Shown one piece after another: positions 15,088 through 23,384 of a stretch of 64,000 bases of DNA. The notes under the pieces were generated by a model, which saw only the letters and a list, made by a program, of their open reading frames with translations, ran no database searches and was not told the DNA's origin. Origin of the DNA: an uncultured Eubacterium sp. (lineage in GTDB: Bacteria; Bacillota; Clostridia; Lachnospirales; Lachnospiraceae); assembly GCA_900548465.1 (NCBI GenBank), contig URKY01000003.1, forward strand, positions 58,263 through 122,262, written 5' to 3'. The position numbers and the translations under genes were made by a program. The stretch's first letter is position 1. Every line of letters begins with the position of its first letter.

Positions 15088-17097
15088 CTATTTATCATCA
15101 AATGCATCATTTAATAATTCACAGCCTTCTAAAACAAATCGTCCGTCACGAATAATGGTGATTTCTTCTCCATTTTCTGAAACTGCAGTTATTTCTCCCA
15201 GTTCATCATAAGGAATGGTTATGTCTGTATGACAACCGAAATATGCATTTTTTATGTCGCTTTTTCTAAGAAGAGATACTTCATTATCTCTTGCAATTAT
15301 TTCTTTGCCGTCAGGATTATACACCTTCACCTCTTCTTCAAAGCTGTAGCATGTGTCACCCACTGCAAAATGCGGTCCCATTTTCTCAACAATTAAAATC
15401 GGGAGTTTGTATATTACGTCAAATTTATTTGCAATAACATAGGCTGTTGTATTTGTTCCTATGGCAAACTCTCCTATTGGAAGGGTTTCGTGATTATACA
15501 TTATATTTTCTTTAATATACTTTTGATTTTCCTCTTCATTTTCAAAGTTGTCACATGTATATTTCTTTATTTTTCCGTCTTCGAAGTCAATTTCCAGTTC
15601 CTTGTATTTCAATTCTCCAAGATAAACCTCACTTACATGAAGTTTTCCGTTGGTCCCCTTTAATACAGGGGATGTAAATACCTCGCCTAAAGGAATGTTT
15701 ACGTCTGCAAGGCAGTTTTCAAAGTTGGTTTCCTTTTCAGGATTTTTCAATTCATGAAGCTGTACATTCATGTAAGTCTTATTACTTCCTCTTCCCACTA
15801 CTCTTACGTAATCTGCCTTGTCCAGAGTATCTATTATTTTTTGCTGTACTTTACCATATTTTTCCATGTCCAAAGTGTTAATCTTTACGGTTGCCTCAAA
15901 CATTTCTTCGAACTTTTCCCCAAACTCAGGAATAGGGAACGCTATAATTGTAAAGCTTCTTTCATCTCCCGGTATATATTCATTTACCATGCGCTGGTAG
16001 TCTGTGGAATAAGTGGCGCTAACCTGCTGCTGTTCTTTTGTCAGACTAAAAGCCTCTTTCTTATTCTCCGGTTCAAAAGGATTTTCTCCAAAAATTTCTA
16101 TAACTGCCGGGCCTGCCATTACCTTTGCCATATCTTTTCTTTCTTCATAGGCATTTCTTGCAGACTCCAGTTTTCTCTTTACATAAGACTTATCTAAATA
16201 TAGAGCCTGATCAAATTTATGGTCAAACCAGTACTGCTTATTAGGACTTGTGCTCTGATATCCCGGTGAATAAATAACCGGCTTAAGTCCCATCTCCTTA
16301 AAATTATCAATTGCAGCCCTTACTATACGTTCAAATCCAATATTATATCTGATATCCACTGTATCTTTTATGGATAAATCTTTCTTTGCATGAACAAATC
16401 CCTGTCTGTATCCTTCAGTGTAGACAGTGGCAAGTCTCTTTACTTCCTCATCATCCATTCTGTTAAGAAACTTAGCCATTTCAATTTCATTATTTCCAAT
16501 ATGCTCTCCATACAGGTATAAATATCTTAAATCATTCAGGTCGCTGTCCATCACAATATTTACTGCAAATTTATTTTCAGGATTGACTCTCTCATCAATC
16601 ATTTTGTCCATAAAAATTTCGCTGTTATCCTTTTCAAAAGAATAAATTGTCTCTTCCAGATATTTCACTTCCGGATTTTCGCTTTCCTCGAAATAATTAT
16701 AAATTTCAATAAACAACTCAATATATAATGTAAATATTTCCGTCTCTTCTTTATAAATATTCCTTATTTGAGAACGAAGTTTCGCATAAACATAACAAAG
16801 TATTTTTCCATATGTCTCCCCCAATACCTTCACGGCATATTCCGGGTTAGCATAGCTTTTAGCATAGTTTTCAGCATAAATATCCTGATACAGTTTTTTA
16901 TTCAAATCCTGAAGCTGTTTTTCACTGTAATCCTTAATTTTCTCTGACTGTATCTCTCCATAAATTTCATCCAACATAAGAATAAACTGTGAAACATACA
17001 CGAAATAATCGTAGTATTTCTGTTCCACAGCATTATCTTCTTTAATATCTTTTATTCTGTTAATGGCAATATCATAGCGCTCTTTAATTATATCCAT
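15088..17097 (-). CDS. M29-family aminopeptidase with long N-terminal extension
   Basis: This encodes 669 residues; classic M29 aminopeptidases (AmpS/AmpT) have about 410. The metal-binding signatures are in the C-terminal half: LGEVFTSPV, GEFAIGTNT, VEKMGPHFAVGD and the His-Thr-Asp of CHTDITI. These supply the Glu, His and Asp ligands of the two-metal centre. The M29-type fold seems to begin near residue 215 (VYTEGYRQGFVHAKKDL), leaving about 210 Tyr/Glu-rich helical residues of unknown role. There is no signal peptide. It lies 14 bases after a small membrane protein gene and is probably the end of the pyrE transcription unit. Confidence 0.8.
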   Translation of the reverse strand: MDIIKERYDIAINRIKDIKEDNAVEQKYYDYFVYVSQFILMLDEIYGEIQSEKIKDYSEKQLQDLNKKLYQDIYAENYAKSYANPEYAVKVLGETYGKILCYVYAKLRSQIRNIYKEETEIFTLYIELFIEIYNYFEESENPEVKYLEETIYSFEKDNSEIFMDKMIDERVNPENKFAVNIVMDSDLNDLRYLYLYGEHIGNNEIEMAKFLNRMDDEEVKRLATVYTEGYRQGFVHAKKDLSIKDTVDIRYNIGFERIVRAAIDNFKEMGLKPVIYSPGYQSTSPNKQYWFDHKFDQALYLDKSYVKRKLESARNAYEERKDMAKVMAGPAVIEIFGENPFEPENKKEAFSLTKEQQQVSATYSTDYQRMVNEYIPGDERSFTIIAFPIPEFGEKFEEMFEATVKINTLDMEKYGKVQQKIIDTLDKADYVRVVGRGSNKTYMNVQLHELKNPEKETNFENCLADVNIPLGEVFTSPVLKGTNGKLHVSEVYLGELKYKELEIDFEDGKIKKYTCDNFENEEENQKYIKENIMYNHETLPIGEFAIGTNTTAYVIANKFDVIYKLPILIVEKMGPHFAVGDTCYSFEEEVKVYNPDGKEIIARDNEVSLLRKSDIKNAYFGCHTDITIPYDELGEITAVSENGEEITIIRDGRFVLEGCELLNDAFDDK

Positions 17098-17111
17098 CAG
17101 TCCACTCCTTT

Positions 17112-17471
17112 TTATACAAATATCAGGTACATTCCCACAAGTCCAAGCCAGATAACGGCATTGGCTATGGTTCCCAAATATGTATAACGCATAAATTTAT
17201 TTTCTTCCTTAAAACTGTTAATACCTACCGCAAAACCTGCTGCTGCAACAATAAAGGCAAATAACGCTATAAGTCCCACATATATTCCCGCGTTTCCCCT
17301 CATTAATATTGTAATAATCACATCAATGATAATTAACACAAGACTAATTAACGCTATGAGACACGAAGTTCTTCCCCCTTTTGTGTATTTTCTAAGAGGA
17401 ATATGTTTAGCCACCTTGTCTTCTTTGTTGTCTAATAATATTTTTTTCTTTCTTCCAAATAATTTATTCAT
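17112..17471 (-). CDS. Small membrane protein
   Basis: This encodes 119 residues. A basic cytoplasmic N-terminus (FGRKKK) is followed by about three hydrophobic segments (SCLIALISLVLIIIDVIITI, IYVGLIALFAFIVAAAGFAV, and a C-terminal YLGTIANAVIWLGLVGMYLI). The GINSFKEENKFMRYTYLGT stretch is reminiscent of small conserved Firmicute membrane proteins of the DUF6142 type, a tentative link. It is co-oriented, with short gaps, between the VanZ-like gene and the M29 peptidase. Confidence 0.6.
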   Translation of the reverse strand: MNKLFGRKKKILLDNKEDKVAKHIPLRKYTKGGRTSCLIALISLVLIIIDVIITILMRGNAGIYVGLIALFAFIVAAAGFAVGINSFKEENKFMRYTYLGTIANAVIWLGLVGMYLIFV

Positions 17472-17499
17472 ATTATCTCTTCTTCGCTTTTTAATTATT

Positions 17500-17964
17500 T
17501 TAAATGTGCTTCCTTATCTTAGTCAGTTTCATAAAAATGTATCCGAGAAATCCACCTACCGTATTAAGGAAAAGATCGTCTACATCAAAAGCTCCTACTT
17601 TTGTCAGTAACTGCGCTGTTTCAATAAATAAACTAAACAAAAATGTCATTAATGTTACACTAATAATGTTCTTAAATATTTTCTTTCTTGAAATTGTAGG
17701 CAGAAGGAAACCAAAAGGCATAAAGCACACTACATTTCCCAGAAGGTTTACAATAGTAACATTCCAACCGTATGTATGCCTCATTTCCCAGAATCTGTTA
17801 ATTTCCTTAAATAAAGTAAGATTGTATCTATACTGGTCATTAACCATTGTTCTGTCTAATGTTTCAGAGAAAAACATAAAATATAACGCCAGTACCATAT
17901 AAATCACAAAAAACAGGCGTCCCCATATGAGGACCTTCCTGTCTGTTTTATTCATTTTTTTCAC
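17500..17964 (-). CDS. VanZ-like family membrane protein
   Basis: This encodes 154 residues with about four membrane helices. The signature features of VanZ-like proteins are present: RYNLTLFKEI, NLLGNVVCFMPFGFLLP, SLFIETAQLLTKVGAFDVDD and FLNTVGGFLGY. VanZ itself gives low-level teicoplanin resistance; most chromosomal relatives have no known function, and no other glycopeptide resistance gene is nearby. It starts 19 bases after pyrE stops and is likely co-transcribed with it. Confidence 0.85.
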   Translation of the reverse strand: MKKMNKTDRKVLIWGRLFFVIYMVLALYFMFFSETLDRTMVNDQYRYNLTLFKEINRFWEMRHTYGWNVTIVNLLGNVVCFMPFGFLLPTISRKKIFKNIISVTLMTFLFSLFIETAQLLTKVGAFDVDDLFLNTVGGFLGYIFMKLTKIRKHI

Positions 17965-17983
17965 AATGGTTCACCTCTGCTAT

Positions 17984-18664
17984 CTATTTTGCACCATACT
18001 GTTCATAATATTTGTCGATAGCAGTTTTTATTTCATCATTAATTACAACTTTTCCATTGCATTCCTTATTGTACAGGTGTTCAACAACATCTGCCATTGT
18101 GACTATTGCATTTGTCTCAAATCCGTAAAGGTCCTTTACTTCATCAAGGGCGCACTTTTCTCCGCCCTTTCCTACTTCCATTCTGTCAAGAGAAACCATA
18201 AGTCCCACGATAGTAACATCTGCTGCACCTTTTACCTTTGGTACAGTTTCTTCCATTGACTTACCTGATGTTGTAACATCCTCAATCATTACTACTCTGT
18301 CACCGTCTTTTAATTTGCTTCCAAGGAAACTTCCCTTATCTGCACCGTGATCCTTCTCTTCTTTTCTATCTGAACAATAACGGATTTCTTTTCCATATAA
18401 TTCGTTATAAGCAATTGCCGTAACAACAGCAAGAGGTATTCCTTTATATGCCGGTCCGAAAAGTACGTCAAAGTCATCACCGTATCTGTCATGTATTGCC
18501 TTTGCATAATACTGACCTAATCTATGTAACTGTGAACCTGTAACATAGGCTCCTGCATTCATGAAAAATGGTGACTTTCTACCGCTCTTAAGTGTAAATT
18601 CACCAAACTTTAATACATCACTTTCTACCATAAATTCTATAAATTCCTGCTTATATGCTTCCAT
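17984..18664 (-). CDS. pyrE: Orotate phosphoribosyltransferase
   Basis: PyrE (226 residues) makes OMP from orotate and PRPP. The PRPP motif is VVMIEDVTTSGKSMEETVP, and KSGRKSPFFMNAG near the N-terminus binds substrate. The start has AAAGGAG upstream. Unlike many clostridia, pyrE is detached from pyrC-F-K-D by a 117-residue membrane protein gene and a 224-base gap with its own promoter. Confidence 0.97.
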   Translation of the reverse strand: MEAYKQEFIEFMVESDVLKFGEFTLKSGRKSPFFMNAGAYVTGSQLHRLGQYYAKAIHDRYGDDFDVLFGPAYKGIPLAVVTAIAYNELYGKEIRYCSDRKEEKDHGADKGSFLGSKLKDGDRVVMIEDVTTSGKSMEETVPKVKGAADVTIVGLMVSLDRMEVGKGGEKCALDEVKDLYGFETNAIVTMADVVEHLYNKECNGKVVINDEIKTAIDKYYEQYGAK

Positions 18665-18698
18665 TATTAATTCTCCTTTAAAATTTAATATTCATTTT

Positions 18699-18727
18699 AT
18701 CTTATCACGAATAGTAGATTTTCACAA
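18699..18727 (-). promoter_or_regulatory. Promoter of pyrE
   Basis: In the - direction TTGTGA (18722-18727), 17 bases, TAAGAT (18699-18704), ending about 30 bases before the pyrE ribosome binding site. The rest of the 18665-18888 gap holds a further TATAAT box but no second convincing promoter. Confidence 0.5.
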
Positions 18728-18888
18728 TCCGTTAAAATTCCATATTTCTTTAGTACATAGAAAACGTCCATGCACCTGTAAAATATACAAGAACACGAAC
18801 GTTATTCATTATAACACTATTCACTTAAAAGAAACTCATTTTACCTGACTATTAAAACATTTTTGTCAAGCCTGCTTTTTTTCATAAT

Positions 18889-19242
18889 TTATGCCTTTCC
18901 TTTTTTATCCACAAACTTTGTGACAAGCACAAATATATACATTCCAATAAGCCCTACAGGATATACCATACCGGTAAAAATTCCAAAATACAAAATCGCA
19001 ATAAGCACTATGTCAACTATTATGGAAGTGACAACAATAGTTACCTCTGCTTTCTGTAACATCCACAAATTCCAGCCTATGCAAATACCTGTAACAAGAA
19101 GTATTAAGACTTTGAAAATATAAGATTGAGTAATATTATAAGTCTCTCCCATATATTTTCCCACTTCCCTATTCAACAAAATTGCTATGTACACTACTAT
19201 AGCCGTTATTATGCTACTAACTATTGGACTAATTCTTTTCAT
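18889..19242 (-). CDS. Small four-helix membrane protein
   Basis: This encodes 117 residues, almost entirely hydrophobic, with about four predicted spans (SSIITAIVVYIAILL, FKVLILLVTGICIGWNLWML, VTIVVTSIIVDIVLIAILYF, VYPVGLIGMYIFVLV) and a basic C-terminus (DKKGKA). The family is not recognised. It follows pyrD after 67 bases and may be the last gene of the pyrC operon. Confidence 0.6.
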   Translation of the reverse strand: MKRISPIVSSIITAIVVYIAILLNREVGKYMGETYNITQSYIFKVLILLVTGICIGWNLWMLQKAEVTIVVTSIIVDIVLIAILYFGIFTGMVYPVGLIGMYIFVLVTKFVDKKGKA

Positions 19243-19309
19243 AAAGCCCCCTCCTTTTATATTACCTTTTCATTATTAATGCACAATTTTACATCTAATA
19301 TATTTTCTT

Positions 19310-20212
19310 CTATTTCACAATTCCAATAAGATCATTGATATCTTCAACATTATGTCTTGCCATGTAATCTTCTATTCCCTCCACAACTTCTATTGTAGTG
19401 TTAGGATTGTTAAAGTTGGCTGTTCCAACAGACACCGCCGTAGCACCTGCCAATATAAATTCCATGGCATCCTTTGCATTGGCAATTCCACCCATACCGA
19501 TGATTGGAACATTAACTGCATTGGCTACCTGATAAACCATACGAACTGCTACAGGTTTTATGGCCGGACCTGAAAGTCCTCCGGTTTTGTTTGCCAGAAC
19601 AAACTTCTGTCTCTCAACATCTATCTGCATTCCTGTCAAAGTATTTATCAGTGACAATGCATCTGCCCCACCGGCTTCTGCTGCCTTTGCCATTTCCGTA
19701 ATGTCCGTAACGTTAGGACTTAGCTTCATAATAACAGGCTGTTTTGCAACTGCCTTTACTGCTTTGGTTATTGCTTCAACTGCTTTTGGATCCTGACCAA
19801 AAGCAATTCCACCATGTTTTACATTAGGGCATGAAATATTAATTTCCAACATATCAACATTTTCAGTTCCTAATTTTTCTACTACATCAATGTAATCTTC
19901 AGTTGTTCTTCCACAGACATTTACAATAATGTTTGTATCATATTTTTGAAGATATGGAATATCTCTTTTTGCAAACAAATCATATCCCGGATTCTGAAGT
20001 CCTACTGCATTTAACATTCCACCGTATGTCTCTGCTATACGTGGTGTAGGATTTCCTTCCCAAGGCACATTTGCAACACCTTTTGTAACAACTGCTCCCA
20101 ATCTGTTTAAGTCAACAAAATCACTGTATTCAGCTCCTGAACCAAATGTTCCTGAGGCAACCATTACGGGATTTTTAAATTCAACTCCTGCAATATTAAC
20201 TTTTGTATTCAT
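19310..20212 (-). CDS. pyrD: Dihydroorotate dehydrogenase B, catalytic subunit
   Basis: PyrD class 1B (300 residues) oxidises dihydroorotate to orotate with FMN, passing electrons to PyrK. ATG 20212 is chosen because GGAGG precedes it; the frame is open further but would run into pyrK. Motifs: PVMVASGTFG, LEINISCPNVKHGG with the catalytic Cys, MKLSPNVTDI and IIGMGGIANAKDAMEFI. The start codon overlaps the pyrK stop (TAATG), indicating translational coupling. Confidence 0.97.
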   Translation of the reverse strand: MNTKVNIAGVEFKNPVMVASGTFGSGAEYSDFVDLNRLGAVVTKGVANVPWEGNPTPRIAETYGGMLNAVGLQNPGYDLFAKRDIPYLQKYDTNIIVNVCGRTTEDYIDVVEKLGTENVDMLEINISCPNVKHGGIAFGQDPKAVEAITKAVKAVAKQPVIMKLSPNVTDITEMAKAAEAGGADALSLINTLTGMQIDVERQKFVLANKTGGLSGPAIKPVAVRMVYQVANAVNVPIIGMGGIANAKDAMEFILAGATAVSVGTANFNNPNTTIEVVEGIEDYMARHNVEDINDLIGIVK

Positions 20213-20979
20213 TAAAGTTCTACCTCCTCTGCCAAAAATACAGGTCCGTCTTTGCATATTCTTTTATTATTAACATTTGAGTGTGCATCCTTGTCCTTTG
20301 ACTGACATACGCATGCCAGACAGGCTCCTATTCCACATGCCATTCTTTCTTCAAGTGATAACTGACATTCAATATTATTTGCAAGGGCGTATTCCTTAAT
20401 TGCCTTTAACATAGGTGTAGGTCCGCATGCATATATCACATTGCCTCCGACCGCCTGTTCCTTTATGGCATCTATTACCGTACCTTTTGTTCCCGTGCTT
20501 CCATCTTCGGTTGCAATGTAAAGCTTTCCGGCATTTTCCAATTCTTTTGTAAGGAACAATTCATCTCTATATCCGGCTACCACACTTACTTCTGCCTTAT
20601 CTTTCAGGGCTTCTGCCAATCCAACCATTGGTGGGATTCCAATACCTCCGCCTATTAAGATAGCCTTTTTTCCTTCTCTTTGCATAAATCCGTTACCAAG
20701 TGGTCCGATAAGTGAAATATCATCCCCTGCACTATATGATGACATTTCCTCTGTTCCTTCACCTACAACTCTGTATACAATTCTCAGTCTTCCCTTTTCC
20801 TTGTCTATCTGACAAATACTTATAGGTCTTGGCAATAATTTTGTTTTATCTTTGCAATACACGGAAACAAACTGTCCGGCAACAGCTGTCTGTGCTGCCT
20901 TTGTTTCAATCCACATACTGTAAACTCCCGTTCCAATACATTTCTGGGAAATCACTTTTGCAAGTTCTTTTTCTCTCAT
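20212..20979 (-). CDS. pyrK: Dihydroorotate dehydrogenase B, electron transfer subunit
   Basis: PyrK (255 residues) is the FAD and 2Fe-2S subunit that links PyrD to NAD. FAD-binding RPISICQID and the NAD-binding GGGIGIPPMVGL and CGPTPMLKAI segments are followed by a cysteine cluster, LEERMACGIGACLACVC, that ligates the iron-sulfur centre. It overlaps pyrD by one base and follows pyrF by 71 bases. Confidence 0.97.
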   Translation of the reverse strand: MREKELAKVISQKCIGTGVYSMWIETKAAQTAVAGQFVSVYCKDKTKLLPRPISICQIDKEKGRLRIVYRVVGEGTEEMSSYSAGDDISLIGPLGNGFMQREGKKAILIGGGIGIPPMVGLAEALKDKAEVSVVAGYRDELFLTKELENAGKLYIATEDGSTGTKGTVIDAIKEQAVGGNVIYACGPTPMLKAIKEYALANNIECQLSLEERMACGIGACLACVCQSKDKDAHSNVNNKRICKDGPVFLAEEVEL

Positions 20980-21050
20980 ATTCGCTCCTAATTATTTTAT
21001 AATCATTGGTTGTTATATTTTTTACTTTTATTAACAAAAATTGTCTTTTA

Positions 21051-21968
21051 TTAAAAAATTGAGTTAATATCTTCTATCATGTCAATTACTGCCTGTCTTG
21101 AAGCATCTGCGTAATTTTCACTTCCGAATTTAGCATACTTATCCTGCTTGTATGCACAGATAATTCCTCTTGATGAATTTACGATTGCACCAAGTCCGTC
21201 TTCATTGAAATATGGCTTTAATCCGTCTGCAGTACCACCCTGTGCACCATAACCCGGCACAAGAATGTAACTCTTTGGCATAACCTTTCTAAGGATTTTT
21301 CCCATTTCAGGATATGTAGCTCCAACTACTGCTCCAATGTAGCTGTAGTCATCGCCCATATGGTCTTCTCCCCATTTTGCAACCTGTTCGCCTACCCATT
21401 CATAAAGCGGTCTTCCATCTATTAATCTGTCCTGAAATTCTCCACTTGAAGGGTTTGATGTTTTAACAAGGATAAATAAACCTTTGTTTTCTTCTTTGCA
21501 AACATCAATAAACGGCTTTATTCCGTCTGTTCCAAGATAAGGATTTACTGTTGCAAAATCTTCATCAAATAATGAATATTTCTTACTGCCTACCTGAACT
21601 TTTCCAAGGTGGGCTGTAGCATAAGCTGCTGATGTTGAACCTATGTCTCCACGCTTTACATCGCCGATTACAACTAAGTCTTTTTCTTTTGCATATTTCA
21701 CTGTTTTGTCAAATGCCACGAGTCCCGGCACTCCAAACTGTTCATACATTGCAATCTGTGGCTTTACTGCTGGAATCAAATCATAAGTTGTATCAATAAT
21801 TCCTTTATTGTACTGCCATATTGCTTCTGCAGCCCCTTCCAATGTCTCCCCAAACTCATCAAAAGCTTTCTTTGTAATATGTTCAGGAATATAGCTCATC
21901 ATTGGGTCAAGTCCTACTACAACCGGTGCATTTGTTTCTTTAATCTTTTTAACTAATTTATTTATCAT
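21051..21968 (-). CDS. pyrF: Orotidine 5'-phosphate decarboxylase
   Basis: PyrF (305 residues) decarboxylates OMP to UMP. The long form (type 2) is supported by VVVGLDPMMSYIPEH, by VVIGDVKRGDIGSTSAAYA with the catalytic Lys and Asp, and by the late LVPGYGAQGGTADGLKPYF. It is the second gene of the pyr operon, 42 bases after pyrC. Confidence 0.97.
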   Translation of the reverse strand: MINKLVKKIKETNAPVVVGLDPMMSYIPEHITKKAFDEFGETLEGAAEAIWQYNKGIIDTTYDLIPAVKPQIAMYEQFGVPGLVAFDKTVKYAKEKDLVVIGDVKRGDIGSTSAAYATAHLGKVQVGSKKYSLFDEDFATVNPYLGTDGIKPFIDVCKEENKGLFILVKTSNPSSGEFQDRLIDGRPLYEWVGEQVAKWGEDHMGDDYSYIGAVVGATYPEMGKILRKVMPKSYILVPGYGAQGGTADGLKPYFNEDGLGAIVNSSRGIICAYKQDKYAKFGSENYADASRQAVIDMIEDINSIF

Positions 21969-22010
21969 TGTCTTTACCTTCCTTTTTTGTTTTTATCTTA
22001 AATCCGAAAA

Positions 22011-23285
22011 TTAATACTGATATACTATTTTTCCACCAAGGATTGTATATTCAACTCTTCCGGAAACTTTGTATCCGTCGAATGGTGTATTCTTACCTTT
22101 AGATTCAAAATCATTCACATCTACAAGATATTCTTCATCCGGATTTATTATTGTTATGTCTGCTACCGATCCCTCTTTGAGAGTTCCTTTTTCTATGCCC
22201 AGAACCTTCGCAGGATTGTAACTCATTTTTGCTGCCATCTGTAACGGTGTTATATAACCTTTTTTTACAAGATTAGTTATTGTCAATGCTACTGATGTTT
22301 CCAGTCCCACAATTCCAAATGGGGCATGTTCCAAATCCTTTGCTTTTTCTTCTGCACTGTGAGGTGCGTGGTCAGTGGATATTACATCCATTATGTCATC
22401 GCTAAGTCCTTTAATCAGAGCCTCCATGTCTTCCCTTGCACGAAGTGGCGGGTTCATTTTGAAATTTCCATCATTTGCGGTAATGTCATCTGAACACATT
22501 GAAAAATGATGTGGGCAAACTTCAGCAGTAACTTTTATTCCCTCTTCTTTAGCTCTTCTTACCATTTCTACACTGTCTTTTGTAGAGCAGTGACACAAAT
22601 GAAGGGTTGCTCCTGTTTCTTTCGCAAGCATTATGTCACGCATTGCAATTACATCCTCAACTGCATTGCTAATACCCTTAACACCTAATTCTGCTGACTT
22701 GTTTCCCAGATTAATGACTCCGCCTTCTACAAGATTAATATCTTCGCAATGAGCCATTACCGGTACGCCTGCCTTTGCTGCCGCTGTCATTGCTTTTCTG
22801 TAAACTCCGGAATTCATTACTGATTTTCCATCTTCACTTATTGCACAGATTCCAGCTTCTTTTAATTCGTTAACGTCAGTAATCTCAGTTCCTGCCATAT
22901 TTTTTGTAACTGCTCCAACAGGAAGTACATTTGTTAAACCAACTTTCTTTGATTTGTCTAATACATATTTAACAGTTTCTGCACTGTCAATTACCGGTTT
23001 TGTATTAGGCATACAGCACACTGTTGTAAAACCACCTTTTGCTGCCGCCCTGCTGCCTGTTTCTATATCCTCTTTATAAGTAAGTCCCGGGTCCCTGAAA
23101 TGTACATGCAAGTCAATCAGTCCCGGCATAACATAACAGTTTTTTGCATCAATTACTCTGTCTGCTTCTCTTGTTATGTTTTCTGCTTTTTCCTTTATAA
23201 CTCCATCCTCAACATAAATATCCATAATTTTGTCAAGGTTTTCTGAAGGATTAAGGATTCGTCCATTCTTAATTAATATGGTCAA
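22011..23285 (-). CDS. pyrC: Dihydroorotase
   Basis: PyrC (424 residues) cyclises carbamoyl aspartate. The metal-binding HVHFRDPG, AHCEDINL, HLCHCS and STDHAPHSAEEK motifs of class I dihydroorotases are all present. The start codon is TTG at 23285 with AGAGGT 7 bases upstream; no ATG closer to the site fits. It is the first gene of pyrC-F-K-D. The operon promoter lies inside the terminator of the upstream gene. Confidence 0.96.
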   Translation of the reverse strand: MTILIKNGRILNPSENLDKIMDIYVEDGVIKEKAENITREADRVIDAKNCYVMPGLIDLHVHFRDPGLTYKEDIETGSRAAAKGGFTTVCCMPNTKPVIDSAETVKYVLDKSKKVGLTNVLPVGAVTKNMAGTEITDVNELKEAGICAISEDGKSVMNSGVYRKAMTAAAKAGVPVMAHCEDINLVEGGVINLGNKSAELGVKGISNAVEDVIAMRDIMLAKETGATLHLCHCSTKDSVEMVRRAKEEGIKVTAEVCPHHFSMCSDDITANDGNFKMNPPLRAREDMEALIKGLSDDIMDVISTDHAPHSAEEKAKDLEHAPFGIVGLETSVALTITNLVKKGYITPLQMAAKMSYNPAKVLGIEKGTLKEGSVADITIINPDEEYLVDVNDFESKGKNTPFDGYKVSGRVEYTILGGKIVYQY

Positions 23286-23332
23286 TCTTTTACCTCTTTC
23301 TTATTAATAAATCTAAATTGTAAACCGTTAAA

Positions 23333-23361
23333 AGTATACCAAATAAGCACATCTCTTTCAA
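23333..23361 (-). promoter_or_regulatory. pyrC operon promoter
   Basis: TTGAAA (23356-23361), 17 bases, TATACT (23333-23338) in the - direction. The -35 box is in the loop of the terminator hairpin at 23342-23382. No PyrR-type attenuator is visible in the 50-base leader. Confidence 0.6.
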
Positions 23362-23382
23362 TAATAAAGAAATGTGCTTATT
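23342..23382 (-). terminator. Terminator of the DUF2079 gene
   Basis: AATAAGCACAT (23342-23352) pairs with ATGTGCTTATT (23372-23382), with further pairing of TCTTT and AAAGA inside. It begins 2 bases after the stop of the upstream gene and overlaps the pyrC promoter. Confidence 0.7.
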
Positions 23383-23384
23383 AT

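Noticed and set aside
17500..17964. Glycopeptide resistance determinant
   Set aside because: Only a VanZ-like protein is present; no vanHAX-type genes lie near, and VanZ-like proteins are common in unrelated contexts.
18760..18810. Second LexA-like box near AACGTTCGTGTTC upstream of pyrE
   Set aside because: The half-sites do not give GAAC-N4-GTTC in either orientation, and pyrE is not expected under SOS control.
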